This document shows, piece by piece, positions 21,571 to 34,209 of a stretch of 64,000 nt of DNA (position 1 is its first letter; the number at the start of each line of letters is the position of its first letter). The notes beneath the pieces are model-generated. The model searched no databases and was not told where the DNA came from. It was given only the letters and a program-made list of their open reading frames with translations. This stretch comes from Leptodactylus fallax (taxonomy: Eukaryota; Chordata; Amphibia; Anura; Leptodactylidae): NCBI GenBank assembly GCA_947044405.1, contig CAMRHE010000206.1:124001-188000 (forward strand). Direction: 5' to 3'. The position numbers and the translations under genes are program-made.

Positions 21571-23550
21571 TGGGCAGCAATAGGTCATTCCAGATATGGT
21601 CATTGCAGTGGTGTTGCCCCCTCTTCTTCATCCATAGAATTTTGATCTATTTTCTTCCTACATCTGCATCTTCCTACATACTTATTTTCATCATCATTTT
21701 TGAAGCAGAAACCTTCAAAAATCGGCAGAGAGAAAAGTCCTGCATGAAGGATTTTTCTCTCTGCCAATTTCAGTTTTGAAACAACGGACACCTGGCGAAC
21801 CCCATTATAGTCAATGGGGTCTGCCGGTGTCCGTGTGTAACCAATGAAACAGCGGTATGACTCTCCATCATTTGAGTCCCCCAGCGGACCTGAAAGATGG
21901 AGTGCACAACACTATTGTGAACTTAGCGTAACTAGAAACCTGAATGTTATATAAAGAAGATATTTTTTGCTAATGGTTTTTGCACTAAACTTTTCATTCC
22001 ATGTGATGGTTAATGCTCTTATGACGGTATAGTGAACCTTTGCCTTCTGTATTATGATCTCAAATTAATATTTATTTGTCGGTGATCCATATCTTATGTG
22101 TTTGCTTTACATGTTACTAATTTGTTCCTGTAACCACAGAACATGACTTTAAGCCAAGGTAAACGGTATCAGGCTTAGTGTCTGATCTGAGCCAACACTT
22201 CCCTAGGGAAAACTCTGGGGGTATTGGTTACAAGATAAGTCAGCAGGCTGAAGTAACCATGACTAAACAAGTCATAGCATTGCACATATGGGGCACAAAT
22301 AATTTAATTTTATCATATTTACAGGTAAATATAGTAATGCCTTAATATTACATACAAAACAAATCTAAATATTCAAAGAATTTTTCCACTTATAACCCCT
22401 TCCTGCCAGAGGCATATTTCGAGTTTAGTTTTTGACTCCCCACATTCCAAAAGCTCTATTTTTTTTTTTTCTGTTCAGAGAGCAGTATGACAGTTTAATT
22501 TTTTTGGGGGACTAATTGTACTTCATAGTATTACCATATAATAGATTAATATTCCATACGATTTACTGGGAAGCTGGAAAAAAATTCTGAATGGGGTAGA
22601 ATTGGAGAAAAACTGCATGTGCGCGATGTTCTTATTAGCTTTGTTTTTATGATTTTCACTGTGCAGCCAAAATGACATGTCACCTGTATTCTATGGGTAG
22701 GTACAATTCCGGCAATGCCAAATTTATATAGTTTTCTTATGTTTTAATGCATTAAATTCAAAACTTTGCAAAAAAAAAAAAAGTTTCTTGGAGTCGCCAT
22801 AATCTCACACCCATATCTTTTTCTTTTTTCCGTGTACTGAGATGCATAAGGCATCTTTTTTGTGGGCCAGATGTACTTTTTATTTATACCAATTTCAAGA
22901 ATGCCTATTGCTTTGATCACTTTTTATCCAAATTTATATGGGAGCCGAAATAGCGAAAAAACAGTGGTTCGATTTTTTTTCCCCGCTACAGTGTTCACTG
23001 TATTAGAATAAAAATATTTTTATATTTGTTTGTAGACTAGGTTAGTGGACACAGGGATACCTAATGCATATGTGATTCACTTTATTTGTGTACTTTTATA
23101 TGTGTTCTAGGGAATTTTTATTAATTTTTTACAGTAACTGATCATTATTACAATGCATTTTAAAATAATGACTTTTCTATTACAGACTGCATAAGAGCTG
23201 CCTGTAATACCAGTCTATGCCCAACAAGCCTGGGAGCCTTCATTAGACTTCCAGCTGTCATAGCAATGTATTACCTGATTTGGATTTCAGCGATCCACCC
23301 CAAAATGGTGCCTCAGTCAACTTTGACTGATGCATCAGGAGGAATAATGCTTGCGATCAGTGCTGGTCTCTGCACTCAGCTTCTGGCTGCCTGCCATATT
23401 TAAATACCCAACATCCATTGTACAATTACGGCAGATTGCAGGAAAGGGTTAAATATATTGCACCATGTCATATTGGGATACAAAAACTGGTACATTGCTC
23501 AGCAGTTATGTATCTAGACCCTTTTAATAATGGTCAGCGATTTCCACAGA
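21571..23550. other. Intergenic, AT-rich, no gene recognised
   Basis: Apart from the palindrome at 21700-21935 I see only AT-rich sequence with several homopolymer runs. Confidence 0.5.
21700..21935. repeat. Palindromic MITE (GTTCACAC family)
   Basis: The centre is a near-perfect inverted repeat: GCAGAGAGAAAAGTCCTGCA against GGATTTTTCTCTCTGC. CCCCATTATAGTCAATGGGG follows, as in the copies at 23.7 and 60.3 kb. Confidence 0.75.
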
Positions 23551-23551
23551 C

Positions 23552-24440
23552 ATGGGCAAAAGTTTTGAGACTGACGCTAGGGGTTTCCGTTTTTCAGGTT
23601 CGCTTGGGGACCTAACCCACTTAAAAATCAGTTACCAGCGGAAACCCATGGACCCCATAGACTATAATGGGGTTTGCTGGGTTTCTGTCCGGTTTCCACC
23701 TGAAAAATGCGGAAAAATGCAGAGAGAAAAGTCCAGCTTGCAGGACTTTTCTCTCCACATTTTTAAGCGGGTTCAGGGACAGAAACCCCGAACGGAATAT
23801 AGGCGCAGGTGTGAACCTAGTTTGACACAGTTTGCTTCTTGCTGAAGTAATTTCTCTCCAAGAAAAACATCCAGGACAGGTTCACATTCTGCAGGAAGTA
23901 CAGGCATTGGTCTCAGAGGGGTAAAGCTATTTTTTAAGATGAAGCCCCTGTTTAGGATATTTGGAAGAATGATTATCCAGAGAAGAATAGGTAAGAACTA
24001 CCATGAGTCCTGTGTCATGCCATCAGTAAATCATCTTGAGACCTTCATGTGTAAGGTTTCATCTTCATCCAGGGGAGTGGGCTCATTCACAATTCTGCCT
24101 AAGAACATTGCCATGAATAGATAATGGTATCTAAACATCCTCCAAGAGCAACTTCCCACCATCTAAGAAAAATTTGGTGATGAACAAAGCTTTTTCCAGC
24201 ATGATGGAGCACCATGTCCCAAGGTAAAAGTGATAACTAGGTGGCTCGGTGAACAATACATTGACATTTGAATATTGAGTCTGCATAAACTTGATTTATT
24301 TGTCAATAAAAGTTTAAAAATTAATGAAATGCTTATAATTGTACTTCAGTAACCATAGAAACACCTGACTAAAAGATCTAAAAACAATGAAGCAGCATTG
24401 TGAAAACCATAATTTGTGTCATTCTCAAAACTTTTGGCTA
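23552..24440 (+). pseudogene. Tc1-like transposon relic
   Basis: GGCAAAAGTTTTGAGA at the left and TCTCAAAACTTTTGGC at the right are terminal inverted repeats. Inside, FFQHDGAPCP followed by ITRWLGEQYIDI (24200-24270) is the middle-Asp region of a Tc1 transposase. The frame is broken, and a palindromic MITE has landed just inside the left end. Confidence 0.75.
23573..23825. repeat. Palindromic MITE (GTTCACAC family) inside Tc1 relic
   Basis: AGGGGTTTCCGTTTTTCAGG on the left is mirrored around a central GAGAAAAGTCC/GGACTTTTCTC hairpin; the right end is GCGCAGGTGTGAACCTAG. This is one of the best-kept copies. Confidence 0.8.
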
Positions 24441-26126
24441 CAATATATAGTTTAAGCTCCTACGTTCCCCTTAGTTGTGGCTACAGACAGCAAAATTCTT
24501 TTCATTAGGTTTATGCTGCTTAGACCATGGACAGCATCAAATCCCAAAAGTGTACCTTATAACAAAGAGGAACGCTCAGAAATGCTGCAAAATTACAGTC
24601 CACTGTGCAGAAACATCTCCCCAGCCCTCTACCCCCTCCCCACAGAGCTTGATCAACAAGCAAGGAAAGACTAGTCAATCAAGCCGAGCAGGGTGGTAGA
24701 AGCTACTAAGAGGATTCATCTTCCTGTTCCAGCCATGTTTTATTATGGTTTTTTTTCCCCAAAATGCCACTACATAAGGACAACAATCTGTCATAGTGAC
24801 CCTTGTTGGGATTTCAGGTTGAGCATGGCTTGGCAGCCTCTATAAGAAAAACAGAGCCCTGTAAAATATATTATAATAATTATCAGCACGTTTTTTAACC
24901 TAAAAATGACAAATAGTTCACCATTCCCTTTACAGCATTCATTCACTCAAAACTCCAAATAATTCTGACCCACTGTGGTTGGTCCTGTTTGCCAGGACAG
25001 AATTTCAGGTACAACTCAGTCCGGTTTCGTGATATGACTGTAATCTGTCTGGCCAAGGTGTCCCCACCCCTGCCCTTTTTGATTCCCACCCACTTTTCTC
25101 AATAAATTGCCCCCTTAAGCTAAAGTTAATAAGCACTTTGCAATATTCTTGACTGTCATGTCTCCTTTAATATTAATGTAAGTATATGGGACTGTAGAGA
25201 CCCCAGTGCTATTACATATAATATGTGACCATGCTTGTGCATTCTAGTACTCAACTTCTTTCTAAAGGTGCCCAAAGAACTTCATTAGCTGTTGGATGAA
25301 TTCTCATTAGATAGACAGCTATTCCTGACTCTCTCATACACATGCATGTCTGGCTTGGCCAACCATCCATAAGTTTCCAATAGGGATAGGAGATTAAGCC
25401 AAGACGAAGCTGCGTATCTCCTGGAGGAACAAAGAACAAAGATCTTTCACCCAACATCATCAAGCCTACTCTGTCAAGGCAATGTTAGGTGGGCACCATA
25501 CACATAAGGCATTTATCCAGTCCCAACAAAAATGGTGGCTTCAGACAGTTTTTTACTTTGCATTTAGGTGCTTTAAAATGGGGCTAGTTAGATGTTAGGA
25601 CAGTTTTGGTCAATAGCATGATATAGATACACAATCATAGACATGTTGCATGTTTCAGCCGTGGGAAGTGGCAGCAATATTACGCACACAAATTGCTCTC
25701 TCTCAGAAGACAGGTGAGTCTTGCAGCTCCACTTTTTGTTTTATGTATAGCATATAACACATTGCACAGTAAATCAAATAGAATATCATCAGGGACTTTG
25801 TTTGGAGTTGCCGGTCATAGGGGAAATACGTTGAAGTGACGTTAACAGTTGTGGTTGAGAATTTTGTAACAATTTCCATGACTTCAAAATTGATTTTTGA
25901 GTTTTTCTTTAACAAACATCAGGCGTGTATAGGAAATGTCAGCCTGTAGTTGACATATCAAACATTAGAATTCCTTTCTCACGGTGAACCTATAAACAGT
26001 ATTCAAAGTAACAGCAGAAGGAAGTGGGGACACATATAAGGAATTTTGTGCACATTGTTCTCAGTTTAGATATTTATTTTAACACCCTATCTAGCCTGAA
26101 AAAAAAAATCTGCTTTTAAGGATGTA
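24441..26126. other. Intergenic, no gene recognised
   Basis: Holds a repeat at 25250-25520 related to 1985-2190 (CACATGCATG, then TTCCAATAG, ending GGTGGGCACCATACACATAA). The rest is unassigned. Confidence 0.5.
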
Positions 26127-27057
26127 TACACGTGGACAAAATTGTTGGTACCCCTCGTTTAATGAAAGAAAAACCCACAATGGTCACAGAAATAACTTGA
26201 ATCTGACAAAAGTAATAATATATAAAAATTCTATGAAAATGAACAAATGAAAGTCAGACATTGCTTTTCAAACATGCTTCAACAAAATTTTTAAAAAATG
26301 AAAACCCATGAAACAGGCCTGGACAGAAATGATGGTTCCCTTAACATAATATTTTGTTGCACAACCTTTTGAGGCAATCCCTGCAATCAAACGATTCCTG
26401 TAACTGTCAATGAGACTTCTGCACCTCGCAACAGGTATTTTTGCCACTCCTCATGAGCAAACTGCTCCAGTTCTCTCGGTTTTGAAGGGTGCCTTTTCCA
26501 GACGGCATGTTTCAGCTCCTTCCATAGATGCTCAATAGGATTTAGGTCAGGACTCATAGAAGGCCACTTCAGAATAGTCCAGTGTTTTCCTCTTAGCCAT
26601 TCTTGGGTGTTTTTAGCTGTGTGTTTTGGGTCATTATCCTGTTGCAAGGACCTACGAATGAGATCAAGCTTTCTGACACTGGGCAGCACATTTCTCTCTA
26701 GAATCCCATGATAGTCTTGAGATTTCATTGTACCCTGCACAGATTCAAGACACCCTGTGCCAGATGCAGCACAGCAGCCCTAGAACATAACAGAGCCTCC
26801 TCCATGTTTCACAGTAGGGACAGTGTTAATTTCAAGATATGCTTCATTTTTCCATCTGTGTACATAGAGGTGATGTGCCTTGCCAAAAATTTTCGATTTT
26901 TTTTTCTCATCTGTCCATAGGACATTCTCCCAGAAGCTTTGTGGCTTGTCAACATGTAGTTTGGCACATTACTTTTGTCAGATTCAAGTTATTTCTATGA
27001 CCATTGTGGGTTTTTCTTTCATTAAACGAGGGGTACCAACAATTTTGTCCACGTGTG
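26127..27057 (-). mobile_element. Internally deleted Tc1-like transposon, 931 bp
   Basis: Near-identical inverted repeats of about 90 bp bound it (ACGTGGACAAAATTGTTGG at both ends), with TA on each side at 26125-26126 and 27058-27059. The minus-strand frame 26387-26740 encodes only the C-terminal half of a transposase. Confidence 0.88.
26387..26740 (-). pseudogene. Tc1 transposase, C-terminal half
   Basis: 117 codons: [17 protein letters not shown] contains the second catalytic Asp, and SPDLNPIEHLW ends in the catalytic Glu, 34 residues apart in the usual DD34E layout. The N-terminal DNA-binding part and the first Asp are missing, consistent with deletion within the element. It cannot be an active transposase as it stands. 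Confidence 0.85.
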
Positions 27058-27059
27058 TA

Positions 27060-29175
27060 CATTGCTTGTTGTGAGTAAACTATCACAGAATCGGTGGTAT
27101 CACAAAATGATTGGTAAAAATACTTAGCTGGCATATTTAGAGTAACTGAGGTTCCTTGGGACCACCAAAAAAAATTATTATTGAAAAAGCCAAATAAGTA
27201 GCAGCCACTTCTCTATTGATTTTTTGGGGAAACATCGGCCACTGGCAGCTACTTTGAATCAGTGGACTCTTTCTTTCATTTGGTGAGAGTCCCAGAGGTG
27301 CCTACACCTATCAGGGATTTAAGGTCTATCTTGTGCATGGCTCTCTCCAAGGCTTATAGGAGTAGCAGTGCTGTAATAGGAAATGTAAATGTGTACAGCT
27401 GTAACAATGCGATTCAACAGATACAGGGGTCTTCAGAGATCATCTAAATGTGCCCAAGCAAGGTACTGGGTTAAAAAAACAAAACTTACATATAAATAAT
27501 AATGATAACAATAATAATAATGTTTTTCATTTATATAGTGCCAACAACATGATCTAACCCCCTGCCACTCAAACACTGCCACTTTACATGGGGTATATAG
27601 GCTCATCATCAATGCAGCCAATAACTGGCCTCAGTAGCTGTACAGTGATTACCTGCAGTGGTGACAAGTGTATACAGGTACTGTATAGGGATGAGGGAAC
27701 CATTTCGGATAGAGACGGATTCAACCCTAATTTTCCAAAAGTTTTGGATTTCATCCGAAACTTTTGTGGTTTTTCACTCATGAAATGCTATTATACTCCG
27801 GGTCTTCTTCTTATACTCTCTAGCTCTTCTACTTATAGTTTCTGGCTCTTCTTCTTATACTCTCCTTTCCTTACCTCTCTTGGGTATTCAGCAGTCCCCC
27901 AGTGCCCTCTTCAGTCCAGCGTCATGATGCTGGCATGCCCCATGTGACTGCTGAGTGGTGACCCTGGGGTGTGTGACGTCAGCCAGAGGCCGGAAGAGGA
28001 CACCAGGAAACTGCAGGACTCCAGAAGGATGCCCACAAGAGTTGAGGCATGGTGAGTATATGTTTGTTATTTTTACTCACCTTACCTGGGCCTCCACTTA
28101 TAATACTTTGGGATCTGAGGAGACCCCAGAGTATAATAATAGCACTTCCGGTGCGTACCAAATAAGTTCGTCAAAACTAATCTCATGAGATTCACCCATC
28201 TGTAGTACTGTATGTCCTCACTGCAGCCATTTGAAGAGCACCTTTGACAACATCCACCAACTCCAGTTCTTTGCATCCTTTAATAGTCACTGCTCAGCGC
28301 TCGCCTGTGCAGAATCCACTTTTAATGCCCCTCACACAACATAAGAAAAGCAGATAACGTAGTATCATACCCACCCCAACACCAAATTCATAGCAAAAAT
28401 ACAGTACCAGAATCAACCTCAGTGTCCACTGATTTAAAGATACCCCTACCGTGCACCCTTATTATGAAGAAATCCCCCCACGCTACCGGCTGATTAAAAT
28501 GGTCTATTTATGTAACCAAAAGTTTTTGGCCTTATAAATTGTTGTCTATATCACAGAAGCAGCAACCCAATTTTTTTCCTTAAGTGGTACCGGTTCAAAA
28601 ATTTGCTCATGGCACAAGTGTCAGAGCTGAGCCTTGTGACAAGTCATGCACCTTGTGTGTCCATTGCATGACTATGGTAGTTTTTTACATTCTGGTAGTT
28701 AGCAATGAAACGGTATATAAGTTTTGTATGGATTTTCAAAAAATAGCACAATACACCTTTAAGATAAATACAATCATGTTTTGTGAGCATGATACCTATA
28801 CACTACTAAGCAATGGAAAAAGATACATGTCCTATTCATCTCTCTATAATTCTATGGTGTTAAATACAGTAACAAATGAGTTCGGCTTTCCTCTACAGTA
28901 GATAAACCTACAGTACTGTGTGTGTACTGTGTATAACCAAACATCTCTGTTTGTGTTAGATATGTATGTTTGATCTAAAGGAACAATATAAATTCTCATT
29001 ATCTAATGCTTATTATACAGTATACTGTGTGTATGTGTATATATACAGTATATATATATATATATATTATATATATTTGTAGATTTGTACTGCATGTGTC
29101 AGTTTGGCATGGGAAAAATCTTGGTTTGTTTGACAAATATATTACAGTCATACAGTATATAATTTATATGAAATT
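27060..29175. other. Intergenic, repeats
   Basis: Includes the hairpin-family element at 27690-28205 and a (TA)n tract at 29036-29076. No gene recognised. Confidence 0.5.
27690..28205. mobile_element. Hairpin-family element
   Basis: Contains ATACTTTGGGATCTGAGGAGACCCCAGAG-type hairpin at 28098-28140, CATGATGCTGGCATGCCCCATGTGACTGCTG as in the 14.7-kb foldback, and ends in GAGATTCACCCATCTGTAG. It is therefore the same family as 14325-15060. Confidence 0.65.
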
Positions 29176-29177
29176 AA

Positions 29178-29480
29178 ATGGGTGGTCCCATTATGGACAC
29201 TTATCCCCTGTGCACAGGACATGGGATAAGTGTCCGATCGCTGGGGGCCCGATCGCCAGGTTCTCCAGTGATCAGGAGGACGGAGGACCGAAAGTCCCCT
29301 TGAGGCCTCCTTGTGAATAGAGTGCCAGTGCACTTGTGTGATCGACGCTCCATTCACTTCTATGGGGCTGCAGTCACTGTCGGAGATTACAGTCTCGACA
29401 GTCTCATAGGAGTGGAATGCTGGTCACCCAAGTGCACTTGTGGATTGGCAGGGTGAATAAGGGATAAGTGTCCTTAATTA
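29178..29480. repeat. Palindromic repeat (GATAAGTGTCC family)
   Basis: GGACACTTATCCCCTGTGC and GGGATAAGTGTCCGATCG at the left, GGGATAAGTGTCC again at the right end, around a CACTTCTATGGGGCTGCAG centre. Related copies are at 31195-31522 and 36935-37240. Confidence 0.75.
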
Positions 29481-31194
29481 TACAGGCCTTTTAATTTTTT
29501 GCCTGTTTCAAGATATCCCTTAAAAAGAAGAGCAAAATAACCAGGCTTGAAAAAGACAAGATATCTTTTTATTTTTGTACCGCTTTTCTTATCTTGGAAT
29601 AGACTATAAGGAGGAAATATCTTTATGCATATCTTTGCAACCTTTCTGTTATTTGTTCAGTGTATCTAAAATAAAAAAAATAACTCTACAGTGGTCTTCA
29701 TTAAAAGTCTACTACCATTCTGTGTATACAGCTCCTGTGCAGACCTATTTATATCCATGGCAGTATGGCAAGGAATAATATGACGGACCAGGCTGCAGGA
29801 CACGTCTGGCTGAGTGATGGCAGGGGTGGTAGCTGTAGCTGCATGAGTAGCAGTACGGCCCCCCCTGTAAATAACAGATTTGTTTCAGATTAGCGCAGGC
29901 TGTGAGACTATTTATTGGGTGAGCACAAAAAACCCTTAAATAACAGAGATTTTTTTCAGATTAGCACAGACAGAATAAGAATTTTGCTGTTAGAACAGCA
30001 GTTCGTAATTAATGAAAAAATTTAAACTCTTGCCCAAAAAAAACCCTTTCAAAAAGACTGACTTTTTCAGTAAAAATGATAAATAATCTGTGGACAGATC
30101 AAGCTGCTCTATTTCAAAACAGATTTAGACAAAATTTGATTATTGGCAATGAAAGGTTTAATTGTCCTTTGTCTGTCTTTATTACTTTATTACTGCTCAG
30201 CTCAGATATTCTCCCTCATTCCTATTTATGATTTCTATCACTAATTTGTCTGTAATTGATTCAATTTGACTAAACTGTGTTGTAATTCTCCTACTCCTAG
30301 CTGTATTACAAGCTTTGAAGCAGTCAGTGCTCTGTATCATGCTGTGATGAATAACATTCAACCCCTACTTCCACTATCACTGATATGACTTGTGTTCCAG
30401 CCCACACAACCTTATATACAGTATATGACATCAACATTGTAAGTTGTCTACCTACCACTGACTATTGGCTGAGAGGCTGTCAGGTGATGCCAGAATGTTA
30501 CAGTGACTCATAAGACACGTGACTCTTCTGTATTTTTACTGTGCAATACATGTGGCAGTGGCCATTTGAGTTTGTCCAAGATGAATTGCAATTTATTTGG
30601 TTTTGTTAAACAACTGAACAATTTGGAATATTCGGGATGAACCTGGTTTGTGATGAATCGTCTCACCCATGTTATCATGTTATCAAGGAATTGCCTTTCA
30701 AGCAAAGTCTCTTCATCAATTATCTTTTGGTACAGTCCTTATGGGTAGGCTGTCTGTCTCATTCTTTATCTGTGGCACATTGGTAGCACTTTGGAGTTTT
30801 GTCATATAACACCATCGATCCCGAACCACTCTGTTGAAATGGTGCTCAAGCATTCCTACTGCATAGACCCAGTGCAAAGCGTCAGCAATGTGCGTTCACA
30901 GTACATTCAGCACAACTCTGTCTGTGGTGTAACACTTGTCACATGTTTCGTCTCTCCAGAACACCTTAGGAGAGAAGAGGAACATAGTATAATGTAAAAG
31001 TTGTATGACAGTCTGAAAGAAACATGTATTATATACAGTACATGGTCTCTATTACATGTCTAACTCCCACACCAGAATACAATATACTAATCAGATACTG
31101 TATATCCTAAATATGATACTACAGAAATACTTATCTGGATCAATTAAAGTGCCTAACCTGAGTAGTGGCCAAATCACAGTTCCCATCTACTTAA
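29481..31194. other. Intergenic, no gene recognised
   Basis: AT-rich sequence without coding similarity or a repeat I can name. Confidence 0.5.
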
Positions 31195-31522
31195 AGGGTT
31201 TGCACCATTAGGGACACTTATCCCTCATCCATAGTAGAGGGGATAAGTGTTCAATCGCTTGGGGCCCGATCGTCGGGTCCTCCAGTGATCAGGAGGATGG
31301 GCAAATGAAAATCTCCCTAAAGCTTCCTTGTGAATGGACCGCCATTACACTCCTCCATTCACTGCTATGGGGCTTCCCAGCCAAATAGAAATGAATGGAG
31401 TGCCCGTCATGCAAGCACATCATTCACAAGGGGGCTTTATAGGGACTTTCAGTCCCCTGTCCTCTTGATTGCTTGGTAACCCGACGATAGGGCCCCCAGT
31501 GATCGGACACTTATCCCCTAAC
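31195..31522. repeat. Palindromic repeat (GATAAGTGTCC family)
   Basis: Left GGGACACTTATCCCTC with CGATCGTCGGGTCCTCC, right GGTAACCCGACGATAGGG with GATCGGACACTTATCCCC: arms of the same palindrome. Confidence 0.8.
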
Positions 31523-32630
31523 CCATGTTGCTCAGCCATCCAATTTTACAGATGTGGCAGTGGTCAAATGCATCTGGTATGGGCCATCAAACCTTGGGTC
31601 AAGGCTTATTTTCACATGCAATCACCACTCAATCTCCTGTCTACAAATCATGTAATACTCTGAACCACTATTAACCTCATCTGTCATCAGGTTACCCCCT
31701 ACTTCTGGGGTTGTCCCCTTTGTATTGGCTTGAACCTTTGATAGCCACCTTCTTTGGTAGCTCTAGGGAATGGATTAAAGAGTCTATATATTAGATTGGT
31801 TTGTCTGAGGACCCGAGAAAGTCTCTACTACACCAGAAGAGCCCATAACCGTGGGCAATCCCAAAAGCATACCTGTAATCCACATACACATTTGCAGTCT
31901 TACCTTCAGTTTATCTTAAATGCCTTCACAGTAACACTTCAGTCTACATGGCTGTCACACATTCTTGTCTTACATGATCCTTCTCTGGAACAATCTATAA
32001 AAAAAACTCAAAATCTATGTTAAGAAAAAGATCTTTTGTATGTACTAAATCTTGTGTTACGCTCTTCATAGTTCTAAACAATCGCGTGTCATGTCAAATT
32101 GTTCATTTTCTGGGGCCAGGTAAATGTTATCTCTCCCCTTTTTGATTCAATACAATACAATTTTTAATCACATGCTATAAGCAATAAACATTCAGACATC
32201 TTCAAAGACAATACTTTCTTTCTAGCAAGTTCCACTCCTGTTTCATTACCATACGTATAGCTGGGCTTTATTTTTCCCCTTTTGTCTTCATCACACTAGT
32301 TTAGAACCACATAGACCAGCAAAACGCCAAAAGAAACACCATTGTCTTTTAAAGTGTCAGCTCATTCAGACAATACCATACAAATACATTTCAGTATTCT
32401 AGAGCTCCTATATACACTACAGGATTCCAAGCAATTCAATGTGGTTGGCAAATACACAACATAGTCTCAATTCTTCACAATCAGAGCAGAGACAGAAGAA
32501 ATAGAACATAAAATATGAAGTCAGTCAATCCATATTGTGGCCACTTGACCTCCTAATCCATCTAACATGCAACATCTACTCAACTGGTCAGACATCTACT
32601 CAAATCCATAACAGAGGATTTCTAGACCAT
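31523..32630. other. Intergenic, no gene recognised
   Basis: No coding similarity seen on either strand. Confidence 0.5.
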
Positions 32631-32633
32631 ATA

Positions 32634-34207
32634 CAGTGGGGAAAAAAAAGTATTCAGTCAGCCAACAATTGTGCAAGTTCTCCCACTTAAAAAGATGAGG
32701 CCGGCCTGTAATTGACATCATAGGTAGACCTCAACTATGAGAGACAAAATGAGAAAACAAATCCAGAAAATCATATTGTCTGATTTTTAAAGAATTTATG
32801 TGCAAATTATGATGGAAAATAAGTATTTGGTCAATAACAAAAGTTCATCTCAATACTTTGTTATATATCCTTTGTTGGCAACGACAGAGGTCAGATGTTT
32901 TCTTTAAGTCTTTGAAAGGTTGGCACACACTGTTGCTGGTATGTTGGCCCATTCCTCCATGCAGATCTCCTCTAGAGCAGTGATGTTTTGGGGCTGTCAA
33001 TGGGCAACACGGACTTTCAACTCCCACCAAAGGTTTTCTAAGGGGTTGAGATCTGGAGACTGGCTAGGCCACTCCAGGACTTTGAAATGCTCATACGAAG
33101 CCACTCCTTCATTGCCATGGCAGTGTGCTTGGGATCATTGTCATGCTGAAAGACCCAGCCACGTTTCATCTTCAATGCCCTTGCTGATGGAAGGAGGTTT
33201 GCACTTAAAATCTCACGATACATGGCCCCATTCATTCTTTCATGTACACGGATCAGTCATCCTGGTACCTTTGCAGAGAAATAGCCTCAAAGCATGATGT
33301 TGCCACCCCCATGCTTCACAGTAGGTATGGTGTTCTTTGGATGCAACTCAGCATTCACTCTCCTCCAAACACGACGAGTTGTGTTTCTACCAAAAAGTTC
33401 TACTTTGGTTTCATCTGACCATATGACATTCTCCCAATACTCTTCTGGAACATCCAAATGCTCTCTAACAAACTTCAGACAGGCCCGGATATGTATTGGC
33501 TTAAGCAGGGGGACACGTCTGGCACTGCAGGTTCTGAGTCCCTGGCGGCGTAGTGTGTTACTGAAAGTAGCCTTTGTTACGTTAGTCTCAGCTTTCTGCA
33601 GGTCATTCACTAGGTCCCCCCGTGTGGTTCTGGGATTTTTGCTCACCGTTCTTGTGATCATTTTGACCCCACGGGGTGAGATCTTGCATGGAGCCTCTGA
33701 TCGAGGGAGATTATCAGTGGTCTTGTATGTCTTCCATTTTCTAATTATTGCTCCCACAGTTGATTTCTTCACACCAAGCTGCTTGCCTATTGCAGATTCA
33801 GTCTTCCCAGCTTGGTGCAGGTCTACAATTTTGTTTCTGGTGTCCTTCCACAGCTCTTTGGTCTTCACCATAGTGGAGTTTGGAGTGTGACTGTTTGAGG
33901 TTGTGGACAGGTGTCTTTTATACTGATAACAATGTCAAACAGGAGCCATTACTACAGGTAATGAGTGGAGGACAGAGGAGCCTCTTGAAGAAGTTACAGG
34001 TTTGTGAGAGCCAGAAATCTTGCTTGTTTGTAGGTGACCAAATACTTATTTTCCACCATTATTTGCAAATACATTCTTAAGAAATCAGACAATGTGATTT
34101 TCTAGATATGTTTTCTCTATGATGTCAATTACAGGCCGGCCTCATCTTTTTAAGTGGGAGAACTTGCACAATTGGTGGCTGACTAAATACTTTTTTTTTC
34201 CCCACTG
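32634..34207 (-). mobile_element. Tc1-like transposon, full length (1,574 bp)
   Basis: Starts CAGTGGGGAAAAAAAAGTAT and ends with its inverse; TA flanks at 32632-32633 and 34208-34209. The inverted repeats are long, about 200 bp (32634-32838 and 34028-34207), with a small length difference. The transposase gene is on the minus strand and frame-broken. Confidence 0.92.
32850..33871 (-). pseudogene. Tc1 transposase, frame-broken
   Basis: From the Met at 33871, 194 codons stay open: helix-turn-helix part ([20 protein letters not shown]), a linker, and [11 protein letters not shown] with the first catalytic Asp. The frame is lost near 33287. HDNDPKHTA (second Asp) is found in the frame 33038-33235, and [15 protein letters not shown] with the catalytic Glu in yet another frame near 33040-33085. 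All three catalytic residues can be recognised, but at least two frame changes separate them, so this copy is inactive. The 198-codon plus-strand frame over it is antisense. Confidence 0.88.
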
Positions 34208-34209
34208 TA

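Noticed and set aside
33294..33890. 198-codon plus-strand open frame
   Set aside because: It is antisense to the Tc1 transposase frame 33287-33871 on the minus strand; no independent coding signal.
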